DNA from: Methanobacteriota archaeon | GTDB lineage: Archaea > Thermoplasmatota > Poseidoniia > Poseidoniales > Thalassarchaeaceae | DNA length: 64,000 bases | Reading direction: 5' to 3' | Assembly: GCA_002728565.1 (NCBI GenBank) | Contig: PBUX01000064.1 | Coordinates: 42,171-106,170 of the forward strand | Part shown: piece by piece, positions 44,372 through 54,119 of the stretch | Layout of the letters: every line of letters starts with the position of its first letter | Numbering within the stretch: the first letter of the stretch is position 1 | Translations under genes and position numbers: made by a program | Notes under the pieces: model-generated | The model's input: the letters and a program-made list of their open reading frames with translations, nothing else | Databases searched by the model: none | What the model was told of the DNA's origin: nothing

Positions 44372-45436
44372 ATGGCTGAGAAGAAAAAGAAAAAGAACGC
44401 TCTCATCGAGCATGACATCAGCGAAGACCTTGCTCTCGATCTGATGCGCGAAATGCTGCTATATCGCCGGTTCGAAGAGAAGGCTGGAGAAGCCTACGCG
44501 ATAGGCAAAATCGGGGGCTTCTGTCACCTTCACATAGGCCAGGAAGCGGCAGCGGCAGGCAGCATTAAACCTCTGGGCCGAGAGGACTATGTCACAAGCG
44601 CCTATCGCGAGCATACGCAGGCGATTGCCAAGGGAGTCGACCCGAACGCGGTGATGGCAGAACTCTACGGCCGAAGGGATGGTTCCTCCGGAGGAAAAGG
44701 TGGCTCGATGCACATCTTTGACGCCGAATGCCGTTTCATGGGAGGCCACGGTATTGTTGGCGGACAAGTCCCCTTGGCCACGGGCATCGCCTGGAAAATC
44801 AAGTACAGGGGCGAAGATTCGATCTCTCTGGTCTTCATGGGTGACGCAGCTGTTAACCAAGGCGGCTTCCACGAAGGTCTGAATATGGCGGCGGTCTGGC
44901 AGCTTCCTTGCATCTATGTAGTGGAGAACAACGAGTACGGCATGGGGACCGCCTTCGACCGAGTGTCCAAAACTGAAATGTCCACTAAGTCTTCTCCGCA
45001 TGGCGTTCCGGCTCATGTGGTAGATGGCCAGGATGTACTCGCGACTTACGCTTTTTTCCGCGAGTTAACTGCTCAAGTTCGGGAAGGTGCCGGGCCGCAG
45101 TATGTGGACCTGCAGACGTATCGTTTCCACGGGCACTCCATGTCGGATCCGGTTTCCGGAACGTATCGCTCGGTGGAGGAGGTAGAGCAAGCCAAAGATG
45201 AGCGTGATCCGATCGCAATTCTGGGAGATACGCTTAAGGGGGCCGGCGTACTGAGTCAGGAAGAATTTGAGCAGATGGATGCTGAGGCCCGACAGATTGC
45301 ATCAGACGCTGCTGACTTTGCGGATGCATCACCCCTTCCTGATGCGGACGCGCTCTACAAGAACGTCTGGGCCGAGATCAACCCGAATGGCAGGCTTTTC
45401 TTTGACGGACGTCCGGAGCAAGGGGGGGCTAGCTGA
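44372..45436 (+). CDS. pdhA: pyruvate dehydrogenase E1 alpha subunit
   Basis: 354 residues from ATG 44372 with GGAGG 6 nt upstream; GTG at 44360 would overlap lipA. The thiamine-diphosphate motif is seen in GDAAVNQGGFHEGLNMAAVW...NNEYGMGT, and the phosphorylation-loop region HGHSMSDP is present. A Lys-rich start (EKKKKKNAL) is unusual. It decarboxylates pyruvate and acetylates the E2 lipoyl group. It overlaps pdhB by one base. Confidence 0.95.
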   Translation: MAEKKKKKNALIEHDISEDLALDLMREMLLYRRFEEKAGEAYAIGKIGGFCHLHIGQEAAAAGSIKPLGREDYVTSAYREHTQAIAKGVDPNAVMAELYGRRDGSSGGKGGSMHIFDAECRFMGGHGIVGGQVPLATGIAWKIKYRGEDSISLVFMGDAAVNQGGFHEGLNMAAVWQLPCIYVVENNEYGMGTAFDRVSKTEMSTKSSPHGVPAHVVDGQDVLATYAFFRELTAQVREGAGPQYVDLQTYRFHGHSMSDPVSGTYRSVEEVEQAKDERDPIAILGDTLKGAGVLSQEEFEQMDAEARQIASDAADFADASPLPDADALYKNVWAEINPNGRLFFDGRPEQGGAS

Positions 45437-46416
45437 TGGCTGTTATGACTTATCGGGAGGCGCTAAACGCTGCTCTTTCTGAAGAAATGGAGCGCGACCC
45501 TGATGTTTTTCTTATGGGTGAAGAGGTCGCGGAGTATGACGGTGCCTATAAAGTCTCCAAGGGCTTGCTCGATATATTCGGGAGTCAGCGCGTTGTGGAC
45601 TCGCCGATTTCCGAGCTAGGGTTTACTGGGTTAGGCGTGGGAGCCGCCATGGCGGGCCTGCGCCCGGTTATCGAATTCATGACCTTCAACTTCGCGTTCC
45701 TAGCGATCGATCAGGTGATCAATTCGGCGGCTAAGATGCACTACATGTCTGAAGGGCAGTTCCCGATGCCGATTGTTTTCCGAGGCCCGACGGGAGCAGC
45801 GCTTCAGCTTTCCGCCCAGCATTCTCAGGCGTGCGAGACATATTACTCACACGCCCCTGGGTGTAAGGTGGTGACCCCGGGAACGCCCGCAGATGCCAAG
45901 GGCCTTCTGAAGGCGGCAATTAGGGACAACGATCCTGTAGCTTTTATGGAGGGTGAACTCCTATACAACTTTAAGGGGGAGGTCCCAGACGATGACGACT
46001 TCGTAATCCCCCTGGGGGTAGCTGATCTCAAGCATGAAGGGGAGGACGTCTCAATCATCACTCACGGAAAGATGATTCACGTAGCCCTTCAGGCTGCCCA
46101 GAAACTCGACAAGGATGGCATTCAGGCCGACGTGCTGGACCTTCGGACCATCCGCCCGCTTGACATGAGCGCGATCCTAGAGACGGTAAGAAAGACAAAC
46201 CGTATAGTTTATCTTGAAGAGGGTTGGCCCTATGCCGGTACTGGTGCACAGATTGTTACGATGATCCAGGAAGAGGCATTCGACCATCTTGACGCACCGA
46301 TTATCAGGGTCACCCAGGCGGATATCCCTATGCCTTATGCGAAGAACCTCGAGATCCTAGCTAAGCCTTCGGCCGATCACGTGGTCAAGGCTGTCAATAA
46401 AGTTCTGTACCGATAA
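45436..46416 (+). CDS. pdhB: pyruvate dehydrogenase E1 beta subunit
   Basis: 326 residues. The MTYREALNAALSEEMERDPDVFLMGEEVAEYDGAYKV start and DSPISELGFTGLGVGAAMAGLRPVIEFMTFNFA are classical transketolase-like E1 beta. The C-terminal domain contains EEGWPYAGTGAQI. It pairs with the alpha subunit to bind TPP. It starts at the stop of pdhA, and pdhC begins 2 nt after its own stop. Confidence 0.96.
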   Translation: MAVMTYREALNAALSEEMERDPDVFLMGEEVAEYDGAYKVSKGLLDIFGSQRVVDSPISELGFTGLGVGAAMAGLRPVIEFMTFNFAFLAIDQVINSAAKMHYMSEGQFPMPIVFRGPTGAALQLSAQHSQACETYYSHAPGCKVVTPGTPADAKGLLKAAIRDNDPVAFMEGELLYNFKGEVPDDDDFVIPLGVADLKHEGEDVSIITHGKMIHVALQAAQKLDKDGIQADVLDLRTIRPLDMSAILETVRKTNRIVYLEEGWPYAGTGAQIVTMIQEEAFDHLDAPIIRVTQADIPMPYAKNLEILAKPSADHVVKAVNKVLYR

Positions 46417-46418
46417 CC

Positions 46419-47681
46419 ATGGCTACTAAAGTCCATATGGAAGCGCTCTCTCCTACAATGGAGGAGGGGCAGCTCGTTCAGTGGCTCAAGAACGAAGGAG
46501 ACACGGTTGCCACCGGTGACGTATTGGCCGAAGTCGAGACCGACAAGGCGACAATGGAGTTGGTTGCGCGTGGAGAGGGAATTCTCCGAAAGATATTCCT
46601 CGGCGCCGGTGGAACCGCAGAGGTTGGTGCGGTGATCGGGGTGATTGCCGCAGAGGACGAGGACATATCGGAGATCTCCGGTGTTTCAGGTGGCGGAGCC
46701 CCTGCAGTTGCGATTGTCGAGGAGGAGGTTGTCTCGACCCCTGACCCTGACCCGGTCGTTGAGGAGCCGACTTCGGGCAATACCGAATTAGCTTCTCCGG
46801 TCTCAAGAGGAGGTCGAGTTAAGGCGTCCCCGCTAGCACGGCGCCTGGCAGAACAGGCAGGAGTGGACATTTCTCAGGTCCCCGGGTCCGGACCGGGTGG
46901 CCGAGTGGTGAAAAGGGATATCGAGGCGGCAAAAGCTTCGGGAGATGCAACTCCCGCTCCGCCTGCTGCTCCTTCGTGGACCCCGGATGAAGCCGAGTAC
47001 GAGGACGTACAGACGTCGCAGATGAGGAAGACCATCGCTAAGCGACTCATAACGTCAATTGGCCCAGTTCCTACCTTCTACCTTACGGTTGATGTCGACA
47101 TGTTGCGGGTCATGGAGGCGAGGAAGAGTATGAACTCGATGCTCAAAGCCGAAGGAGCCAAGGTATCCGTCAACGATATAGTTCTTAAGGCAGTTGCTGG
47201 CGCTCTTCGCCAGCACCCGAACTGCAACGCGCAGTGGCATGATGGCTTTATCCGGCGCTTTAAGGCGGTCCACATTGGTGTCGCTGTAGCGGTGGAGGAT
47301 GGCCTAATTACCCCAGTTGTGAGGCATGCACACCTCAAGGGGATAAGTCAGATAGGGGCTGAGGTGAAAGAGCTTGCCGGACGGGCCAGGGAAAAGAAGC
47401 TAAAGCCAGAAGAGTACACGGGTGCAACCTTTTCGGTGTCAAATCTCGGGATGTTCGGAATCCATGAGTTCACTGCAATCATCAACCCCCCCGAGGCCGG
47501 CATTCTCGCGGTCGGTGGTATTGAGGAGACCCCTGTAGCGGTTGATGGCGAGGTTCTAGTTCGACCACGCATGCGCATCACCATGAGCTGTGACCATCGG
47601 GTGATCGATGGGGCCCAAGGATCGCGATTCCTTCAGACCCTCAAGGGCATGCTAGAGGAGCCGACAGCGATTCTCCTGTAG
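46419..47681 (+). CDS. pdhC: dihydrolipoamide acetyltransferase E2
   Basis: 420 residues with one lipoyl domain (lipoylated Lys in ETDKATME, about residue 44), a linker rich in Pro/Glu, a peripheral-subunit-binding domain (ASPLARRLAEQAGVDISQVPG), and the catalytic acetyltransferase core with the active-site His in SCDHRVIDG. It makes acetyl-CoA as the core of the complex. E3 (lpdA) is not in this operon but 6.4 kb away. Confidence 0.96.
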   Translation: MATKVHMEALSPTMEEGQLVQWLKNEGDTVATGDVLAEVETDKATMELVARGEGILRKIFLGAGGTAEVGAVIGVIAAEDEDISEISGVSGGGAPAVAIVEEEVVSTPDPDPVVEEPTSGNTELASPVSRGGRVKASPLARRLAEQAGVDISQVPGSGPGGRVVKRDIEAAKASGDATPAPPAAPSWTPDEAEYEDVQTSQMRKTIAKRLITSIGPVPTFYLTVDVDMLRVMEARKSMNSMLKAEGAKVSVNDIVLKAVAGALRQHPNCNAQWHDGFIRRFKAVHIGVAVAVEDGLITPVVRHAHLKGISQIGAEVKELAGRAREKKLKPEEYTGATFSVSNLGMFGIHEFTAIINPPEAGILAVGGIEETPVAVDGEVLVRPRMRITMSCDHRVIDGAQGSRFLQTLKGMLEEPTAILL

Positions 47682-47735
47682 GTCATGGTCGTGAGCGAGG
47701 ATGTCTAGGCGTAGACTGAGCCAGAGGAGGCTGTG

Positions 47736-49433
47736 ATGACGATTCTCACGCGTTGCACTTTTTGCGTTGCCATAGTTGCAACTCTTTCGTGTGTTGCTGC
47801 TGAGAATGACGTCCCCGACATGATCCTCGTAGGAGGACGAATCATTTCACCGGGTGCCGAATGGATGCCTGATCCATCAGGATCTGAGGAACTTCCCACG
47901 GGCATAGCTATCTCCAATGGACGTGTCATGATGGTGGGACCGAGCGAAAAGGTCCGGGCACGTAGCGGTCCGGAGACACGGGTTATTGATCTGGGTGGAA
48001 GGAGTGTGCTCCCAGGACTTGCGGACAATCACCTCCATTCGATTGGTGGGGGCTCGGGTGTCGACCTGTCATCCGCTCGCTCACTCGAGGACATTAGTGG
48101 AGCTTTAGCTGCAAGGGCTGGTGAGTTGCCCCCGGGGTCCATAATCGTGTCCAACAGTGACTGGCATGAAGGTCAGCTTCTTGAGCAACGCCTTCCATAT
48201 CGAGACGACCTTGATCGTATGGTTCCGCTACACCCCGTGGTCGTGGTTCGGGGTGGTCATGAATACATACTGAACTCTCTGGCTTTGGAATACTGGGGAG
48301 TAGACGAGACCGCGGCGGAAGTACCGGGCGGCCGTATTGGACGATATGCAGATGGTCGACTCAACGGGGAACTGGTTGATCGAGCGAAAGATCTGATATC
48401 GCTCCCTCCTCCCCGGACGCGGGCCGCGGAGGCCGAGGCGTTGGATGCGCTCCAGGCTCAGTACGGGCTGCTTAACCAGCGAGGCCTCACAAGTGTGAGA
48501 CATCCTGGGGGTAGCCTCGAACAGCTAGCACAGATCCGTGAATTAGAGGAAGCGGGGCGTCTATCAATGCGAGTCGAGTTCCTCTTTAGAGCTCCAAGGT
48601 CAGCGAGCCCGGAGGCGGTTGAGGAGGCCATTGACTCGTGGACCAAGCCCCAGCGCAAATCAAGATTGGTGCAGATAGGCGGAGTGAAGCTCGGCGTAGA
48701 TGGTGGGTTCGAGGGTGGCTTGATGCGAGATGCGTACGAGGGCCCTTGGGGTAACGGTGGACGTTTCTATGGGCTCCAGACTGTTCCGACGGAGGACTTT
48801 TATCAATCAGTGTCGATGCTTGCTGATGCAGGATGGCGCATAGCTACACATGCGGTGGGAGATGCTGCAATCGACTTAGTACTTGATGCCTATGCCGAGG
48901 CAGATGCGAAGGAACCCATAGCGGCAAAACGTTGGGTAATCGAGCATGGTTTTATTCCTCGACCGGATCAGTTTGATCGCATGCTTGACATGGGCCTCGC
49001 CGTTTCCGCGCAGAATCATCTATACCTGGCAGCTCCTAGCCTCGCCAAGTATTGGGGTGCCGAACGCGCCGCGTGGACGACACCGCTCCGCGAATATATT
49101 GATGCTGGTGTTCCTGTGTCCTTGGGCACGGATGCCCCGGTGGTCCCGTATGACCCATGGTGGGTGCTGCACCACTTCACGACCCGGAGCACGATCAGCG
49201 CAGGAGTGTTTGGTGAGGATCAGGTTGTTTCCCGTCTAGAGGCCCTAGAAGCTATGACGCTGGAATACGCTTGGCTCACCTTTAGTGAAGCCGAAAGGGG
49301 AACCCTAGACGTTGGCAAACTCGCCGACCTGGTCGTAACGCAGGAGGATTATCTTCAGTGCGAGGACCCTTGTTTAGAGTCGATGAAAGTGGACCTGACT
49401 TTGCTAGAAGGTCGTGTTGTATGGGAGCGATGA
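47736..49433 (+). CDS. exported amidohydrolase, YtcJ/Amidohydro_3 family
   Basis: 565 residues from ATG 47736 (GAGG upstream; a GTG directly before it is in frame). The N-terminus is hydrophobic with a Cys near residue 20 (ATLSC), so it may be a lipoprotein. Metal ligands: LPGLADNHLHSIGGG (HxH), the lysine segment GVKLGVDGGFEGG, ATHAVGDAAID, EHGFIPRPDQ and LGTDAPVVPYDP. The substrate is not predictable. Preceded by pdhC by 54 bp, probably separately expressed. Confidence 0.88.
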   Translation: MTILTRCTFCVAIVATLSCVAAENDVPDMILVGGRIISPGAEWMPDPSGSEELPTGIAISNGRVMMVGPSEKVRARSGPETRVIDLGGRSVLPGLADNHLHSIGGGSGVDLSSARSLEDISGALAARAGELPPGSIIVSNSDWHEGQLLEQRLPYRDDLDRMVPLHPVVVVRGGHEYILNSLALEYWGVDETAAEVPGGRIGRYADGRLNGELVDRAKDLISLPPPRTRAAEAEALDALQAQYGLLNQRGLTSVRHPGGSLEQLAQIRELEEAGRLSMRVEFLFRAPRSASPEAVEEAIDSWTKPQRKSRLVQIGGVKLGVDGGFEGGLMRDAYEGPWGNGGRFYGLQTVPTEDFYQSVSMLADAGWRIATHAVGDAAIDLVLDAYAEADAKEPIAAKRWVIEHGFIPRPDQFDRMLDMGLAVSAQNHLYLAAPSLAKYWGAERAAWTTPLREYIDAGVPVSLGTDAPVVPYDPWWVLHHFTTRSTISAGVFGEDQVVSRLEALEAMTLEYAWLTFSEAERGTLDVGKLADLVVTQEDYLQCEDPCLESMKVDLTLLEGRVVWER

Positions 49434-49542
49434 AGTTTGTTTCGGGATTCACGACTGACCTGGCTGGCGCGTAAGGAGCGTCTTCGTACGTTTATCGCCC
49501 TGCCATTTTAAGGGTCATTCAACCGCAGCAAGAGGTGTCATC

Positions 49543-51591
49543 ATGTCCGGAGCCGAGCTTTTCTTACGAACGTCATGGGCAGCCGTCTTCACAGTCTTTG
49601 TGCTCGCAGGATCCCCGTCTACTGGTATGGCTCAAGACGAGCCTGTGCGCACCGTCGACCTAGAGATGTATCTAGACCTGGAAAGTGTCTCAGGTCCGCA
49701 GATTGCTCCCGATGGATCAGAGATTGTGTATACCCGGGGTTGGGTTGATAAGATGAATGATCGGCGGGAATCGTCGATTTGGATCATGAATGCTGATGGA
49801 TCTAAGAACCGATTCCTGGTGGATGGTTCAGGGCCAATCTGGTCTCCGGATGGCACGAGAATCGCCTACACAGCGACTGGCGATCCTGAAGGCACACAGA
49901 TTTTTGTTAGATGGATGGATGACGAGGGTGCCACGAGTCAGGTCACACGGCTTGAGTCCAGCCCCGGGGGGATTCGCTGGTCGCCCAATGGGGAGCACCT
50001 ATCGTTTTCAATGAACGTCGACGCGGAACCAGCGTTTATGGTGACCCCTCCAGGGCGTCCCGATGGAGCCACGTGGGTAGAATCTCCTCGGGTGGTGACA
50101 CGAGCTGACTATAGACAAGATCGGGTTGGGTTTGTGGATGGGGCCTGGAGGCACCTGTTCGTTGTGCCTGCCGAGGGAGGCACGGCACGACAGTTAACGG
50201 ATGGGGACTGGAACCACTCTACGGGGGAGTGGACGCCAGATGGTGCGGAGCTAGTCTTCTCCTCGCTTCGAACTGAGGATTCAGAACTCGCTTGGCGTCA
50301 GTCCGAGGTCTACGCCGTAGACGTAGCATCGGGCGGGATCCGTCAACTGACTCGTCGCAACGGTCAAGATTTTTCCCCTCTGCCTTCGCCTCGTGGGGAC
50401 CTGATAGCGTATAGAGGCAGCGACTGGCATGATGACACATACCGGAACGCGGGCATCTATGTGATGGAGCGTGATGGGGACAGCCCTCGCCTCATTTCAG
50501 GCGACTTTGATCGATCCATTAACGGAATGCAGTGGGCAGCAGACGGAAGCGGGCTGTACTTGACTGTAAGCTCGGAAGGAACCCGAAATCTGCATTTCGC
50601 CTCAGTGAGTGGCGGAGTGGAAGCAATTTCCGAAGGCGAGCACATGTTCGCTTTAAGTTCGTTTACTGCCGACGGCCAGGCGGTGGGCACATACACGAGC
50701 CCCCAGGTGCCGTCGGACATCGTCGCCTTCGATCTCGACAACGCGAACGACCGGACGCAGCTGACGCATGTCAACGAAGACGTGCTCGGTGGGGTAACGT
50801 TTGGCGAAGTTGAAGAGGTCTGGTACGAGTCCGTCGAAGACTTCAACATTCAGGGTTGGATTATCCACCCTCCGGGCTTCGATCCGAATAAGAAATACCC
50901 GCTCATGCTGGCGATCCACGGCGGTCCACACGGCATGTACAACGTGGGCTTCAACTTTGGATGGCAGGAACACGCGGCGAATGGTTACGTGGTATTGTAT
51001 ACGAACCCACGAGGGAGTTCTGGCTATGGGAGCGCTTTCGGTAATTCGATTAAGCGTGCATACCCTGGCAAGGATTTCGATGACCTGATGGCAGGTGTCG
51101 ACCTAGTGGTGGATCGTGGATACATCGACGAAGAAAACATGTTCGTGTATGGATGCTCAGGGGGTGGGGTTCTCACGTCTTGGGTCGTGGGCCACACGGA
51201 TCGTTTCGCGGCGGCTTCGGCTAACTGTCCCGTGACAAACTGGCTTTCGTTTGTCGGTACGACGGACGGGATCGGCTGGTACCGCAATTTCGATAATTTC
51301 CCGTGGGATGACCCGAGCGAACACCTTCGTCGCTCTCCTTTGATGTATGTTGGAAACGTCACTACGCCAACCATGCTCATGACTGGTGTGAACGATCTGC
51401 GCACACCGATGCCGCAGACCGAAGAGTATTACGCGGCCCTGAAGGTTTTAGGGGTTGAAACCGCTATGATCCGGTTTAATAACGAGTGGCACGGGACATC
51501 GAGTACCCCGTCAAACTTCCTCAGAACCCAGCTTTTCTTAAGGGAATGGTTCCGGATGCACTCACGAGGCGTGCCCGTAACGCAGGACTGA
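49543..51591 (+). CDS. exported S9 family peptidase (prolyl oligopeptidase type)
   Basis: 682 residues with a signal peptide ending near GMAQ (residue 36). WD40-like/TolB-like beta-propeller (DGSEIVYTRGWVD ... WSPDGTRIAYT ... WSPNGEHLSFS) to about residue 420, then alpha/beta-hydrolase with Ser in YGCSGGGVL (the usual second-position aromatic is Cys), Asp in TGVNDLRTP and His in NNEWHGTSS. It probably cleaves short peptides outside the cytoplasm. A clear terminator follows. Confidence 0.92.
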   Translation: MSGAELFLRTSWAAVFTVFVLAGSPSTGMAQDEPVRTVDLEMYLDLESVSGPQIAPDGSEIVYTRGWVDKMNDRRESSIWIMNADGSKNRFLVDGSGPIWSPDGTRIAYTATGDPEGTQIFVRWMDDEGATSQVTRLESSPGGIRWSPNGEHLSFSMNVDAEPAFMVTPPGRPDGATWVESPRVVTRADYRQDRVGFVDGAWRHLFVVPAEGGTARQLTDGDWNHSTGEWTPDGAELVFSSLRTEDSELAWRQSEVYAVDVASGGIRQLTRRNGQDFSPLPSPRGDLIAYRGSDWHDDTYRNAGIYVMERDGDSPRLISGDFDRSINGMQWAADGSGLYLTVSSEGTRNLHFASVSGGVEAISEGEHMFALSSFTADGQAVGTYTSPQVPSDIVAFDLDNANDRTQLTHVNEDVLGGVTFGEVEEVWYESVEDFNIQGWIIHPPGFDPNKKYPLMLAIHGGPHGMYNVGFNFGWQEHAANGYVVLYTNPRGSSGYGSAFGNSIKRAYPGKDFDDLMAGVDLVVDRGYIDEENMFVYGCSGGGVLTSWVVGHTDRFAAASANCPVTNWLSFVGTTDGIGWYRNFDNFPWDDPSEHLRRSPLMYVGNVTTPTMLMTGVNDLRTPMPQTEEYYAALKVLGVETAMIRFNNEWHGTSSTPSNFLRTQLFLREWFRMHSRGVPVTQD

Positions 51592-51627
51592 TACTTTCAG
51601 GCGGGTGCGATAATAGCACATACAGAA

Positions 51628-51664
51628 GAGAGGGGTCGGGCGACGTCATCACCCGGCCCCTCTC
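51628..51664. terminator. intrinsic terminator after the S9 peptidase gene
   Basis: A 13-bp GC-rich stem (51628-51640 with 51652-51664, one G-T wobble) and 11-nt loop. It separates convergent genes and can work in both directions. Confidence 0.75.
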
Positions 51665-51716
51665 CCTATCGAACGGCTACTGAGGACTGTTGGGTCCTTG
51701 GCTCGTTCGAGCTAAA

Positions 51717-52856
51717 TCAGATTGCCTTCTCGTAGAGTCGCCAACGTTTGTAAGGATTCATCCCCATCGCCGCCATTGGCTTGGTAAGATCTATGTTGTC
51801 GTGGAGGACCCACGATGCCTCTGCCCCCTCGAAGCCAATGTCTTTCGCCCTGCGAGCGGACTCGTATGCGAATAGGGGAAAAAGACCCTTGTGACGGTAT
51901 TTCGAACTCAGCCCCATGAGGACTATCCTGCCTCGCTGGATCTTCGGAAGGTCACGGGACAAACGGAATAGCGTAGTAGGCCAGAGTCGGCCGGACGGTA
52001 CATGGGTGAGGATGCGGTTGATGTCTCTAACAACCATCATAAAGCCGACAACCTTGTCATCTACCTCAGCAACGAACGAGAAGTCTGGAAGAAGGACCGA
52101 TTTCAGGTCCTTAGCGGTGTGCCAAAACTCATTCCAGGTAGGTGGAGTAAACCCCCAGTTTCCCGACCACGCTTGGCAGTATAGGTCGAGGACTTTCCGC
52201 GCTTCTTGCTCAAGAAACTCAATATTGAGATTACGAAAGGTCACCCCTGTCGTGCGCGCGGTGCGTTCCGCCAGACGCTGAATCCGGGTAGGAACCGCTA
52301 GGCTGGCGCCTGCTGGAATGTCGTAACCAAGCAGGTCTTGAATGCCCTTGTACCCGGAAGACTCGACCAGTTTTCTATAGTATACGGGATTCCAAGGTGT
52401 CATTATCGCCGGAGGTTTATCAGCTCCTTCTATAAGAAGTCCAGACTCGTGGTTCATGGAGGGGCTGATAGGGCCTCGCGCCCTGTTGAGAGACCTGCTG
52501 CGCAGCCATCCTTCAGCTGTGTCCATCAAAGAATGCGCAACCTCAGGGTCGTTCACTGTCTCAAGAAAACCAAAAAAACCGACACGATCACGATGATAGC
52601 GGTTATGTGCTTCGTTTTCGATCGCAGCAATTCGACCTACGGTCACGCCTCCGCGCTCTGCAACGAACAGTGCTCGGTTCGCATGTTCGTAAAACGGATT
52701 CTTAGGGCTCAAGATATCGGTAACAGTGGCACGGAGTGGAGGCACCCACCATTTTTCGTCTATCGCGCCAGCGTTGAACTCGCGCACCCGCCACAGCGCG
52801 TCTACGAACCGGGCGATGCCTCGCCTTCCCTCTACTTGGTTAACCCTCAACGGCAT
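51717..52856 (-). CDS. GNAT-like acyltransferase of unknown function
   Basis: 379 residues from ATG 52856, chosen for the conserved-looking start MPLRVNQVEGRRGIARFV; a longer frame to 52928 would add an Arg/Ser-rich tail of doubtful value. Two halves: WWVPPLRATVTDILSP, RALFVAERGGVTVGRIAAI, GPISPSMNHESGLLIEG and a C-terminal GNAT-like FSFVAEVDDKVVGFMMVVRD ... LMGLSSKYRHKGLFPLFAY. It resembles YghO-type proteins without known activity. It overlaps the glycosyltransferase gene by 10 bp, so they share a function or operon. Confidence 0.75.
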   Translation of the reverse strand: MPLRVNQVEGRRGIARFVDALWRVREFNAGAIDEKWWVPPLRATVTDILSPKNPFYEHANRALFVAERGGVTVGRIAAIENEAHNRYHRDRVGFFGFLETVNDPEVAHSLMDTAEGWLRSRSLNRARGPISPSMNHESGLLIEGADKPPAIMTPWNPVYYRKLVESSGYKGIQDLLGYDIPAGASLAVPTRIQRLAERTARTTGVTFRNLNIEFLEQEARKVLDLYCQAWSGNWGFTPPTWNEFWHTAKDLKSVLLPDFSFVAEVDDKVVGFMMVVRDINRILTHVPSGRLWPTTLFRLSRDLPKIQRGRIVLMGLSSKYRHKGLFPLFAYESARRAKDIGFEGAEASWVLHDNIDLTKPMAAMGMNPYKRWRLYEKAI

Positions 52857-53956
52857 AGGCCGGATCCGTGCTTGGTTGCAGCGCGCTCGATTTCTTCCAC
52901 TAGAATTTCTGGTGCTCGAGCCACCCACCGCTTAAAGGAAAGAACTTGTTCCGAGTTAGGTTGTGGCGGATTAGCCCAGAATTCGTCTAGGTCTGCGTAA
53001 GACCCTGCCCGCGCAATACCACATCGCTCTGCATCCCATGCGTTCAGGGTTTGTTCGAAATGACCTTTGGTCGGTACTGCGAGTGCTGCTTTACCAAGGT
53101 AGTGAGCTTCACATAGACCCTCGAAGCCCGCCGAACCGACATATGCTCTGCACCCAGCTAGGTGCTTGAGGAACGCTCCGTCGTCGAGTTCGTGAGCGTA
53201 AAAGCCATGAGCGGAGCCCGGTACCGCGGAAGAGCCACCCTCCACAAAGCAGTGCACTTCGGCTCTAGACCGACGTTGCCAATCAAGTAAGGCTTTGCTG
53301 TTACCAGGGTTCAGAGCGTATGCGAGGAGGTATCCAGAATTGTGAGTTTCGAGGTTGTCGAGGCCCGGACGGAGAAGCGGCGGTGCAACCACCATCCCTC
53401 TTTCCGGTATCGATTCTAGTGGAGTAAACGACAACGCGATTTTTTGGTCCATCCCTGTAGTGGTGGCCTTCGCATACGCTAGAACAACTGACCGATGTCG
53501 TCGGGGCCCAGGGGCACCTCTCAAATCGGGATGCAGGAAGAGGTAGTTGTGCGCCACGGAAAGCGCCGGCGTCTTCGAGGGGAACAAGACTCGGGATAAA
53601 CCAGCCATCAAGTCTAAAAAGGTTACAACTACATCGGCTGATTTTGTCTCCTTCGAGATCGTAGCCATGGACCTTAAGAAGCGAGGACTTCTCTTGACTG
53701 CGTCAAAGAGAGTTCGGGTGTTCGATATGCCCTGACGGTTTCTGTCGGGCACCTGAACGGGTGCCTCGAATTCGATCACAGGGGCGTCGATGCTCTCAGC
53801 GAAGTAAGTCGGGGTGAGTCGATGAACACTGCGACCGATCATAGCCTTTGTGACGATATGGCCGGCATCCCTCAAGATTGCTGCAAGGGCTATCGCCTGT
53901 GTCATATGCCCTCGGCCCTCTCCTTGGACCACGAATACTACGTTCAATGCACGCAT
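52847..53956 (-). CDS. MurG-like glycosyltransferase-family protein
   Basis: 369 residues. The N-terminus has VVQGEGRGHMTQAIALAAILRDAGH, the GxGxxGHxxR-like motif of GT-B fold enzymes such as MurG, and the C-terminal lobe shows AYVGSAGFEGLCEAHYLGKAALAVP with the donor-binding region. No membrane segment. Donor and acceptor are unknown. It sits upstream of the GNAT-like gene on the same strand; such pairs may decorate a cell-surface molecule. Confidence 0.75.
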   Translation of the reverse strand: MRALNVVFVVQGEGRGHMTQAIALAAILRDAGHIVTKAMIGRSVHRLTPTYFAESIDAPVIEFEAPVQVPDRNRQGISNTRTLFDAVKRSPRFLRSMATISKETKSADVVVTFLDLMAGLSRVLFPSKTPALSVAHNYLFLHPDLRGAPGPRRHRSVVLAYAKATTTGMDQKIALSFTPLESIPERGMVVAPPLLRPGLDNLETHNSGYLLAYALNPGNSKALLDWQRRSRAEVHCFVEGGSSAVPGSAHGFYAHELDDGAFLKHLAGCRAYVGSAGFEGLCEAHYLGKAALAVPTKGHFEQTLNAWDAERCGIARAGSYADLDEFWANPPQPNSEQVLSFKRWVARAPEILVEEIERAATKHGSGLCR

Positions 53957-54119
53957 ATCACCAAAGTCTCACGAAGGTCGGCCAAGCGATACCCGACGGT
54001 TATATCTAACGCCTGCTGTCCCGCCTTTACCCATTGGAAGCCCTCGTCTAACTTCGTGGACCCGAATTTTCCTGAAATACCATGAATCCCAAAGGTTTCT
54101 GACTGCATGGAGAGCCTGC

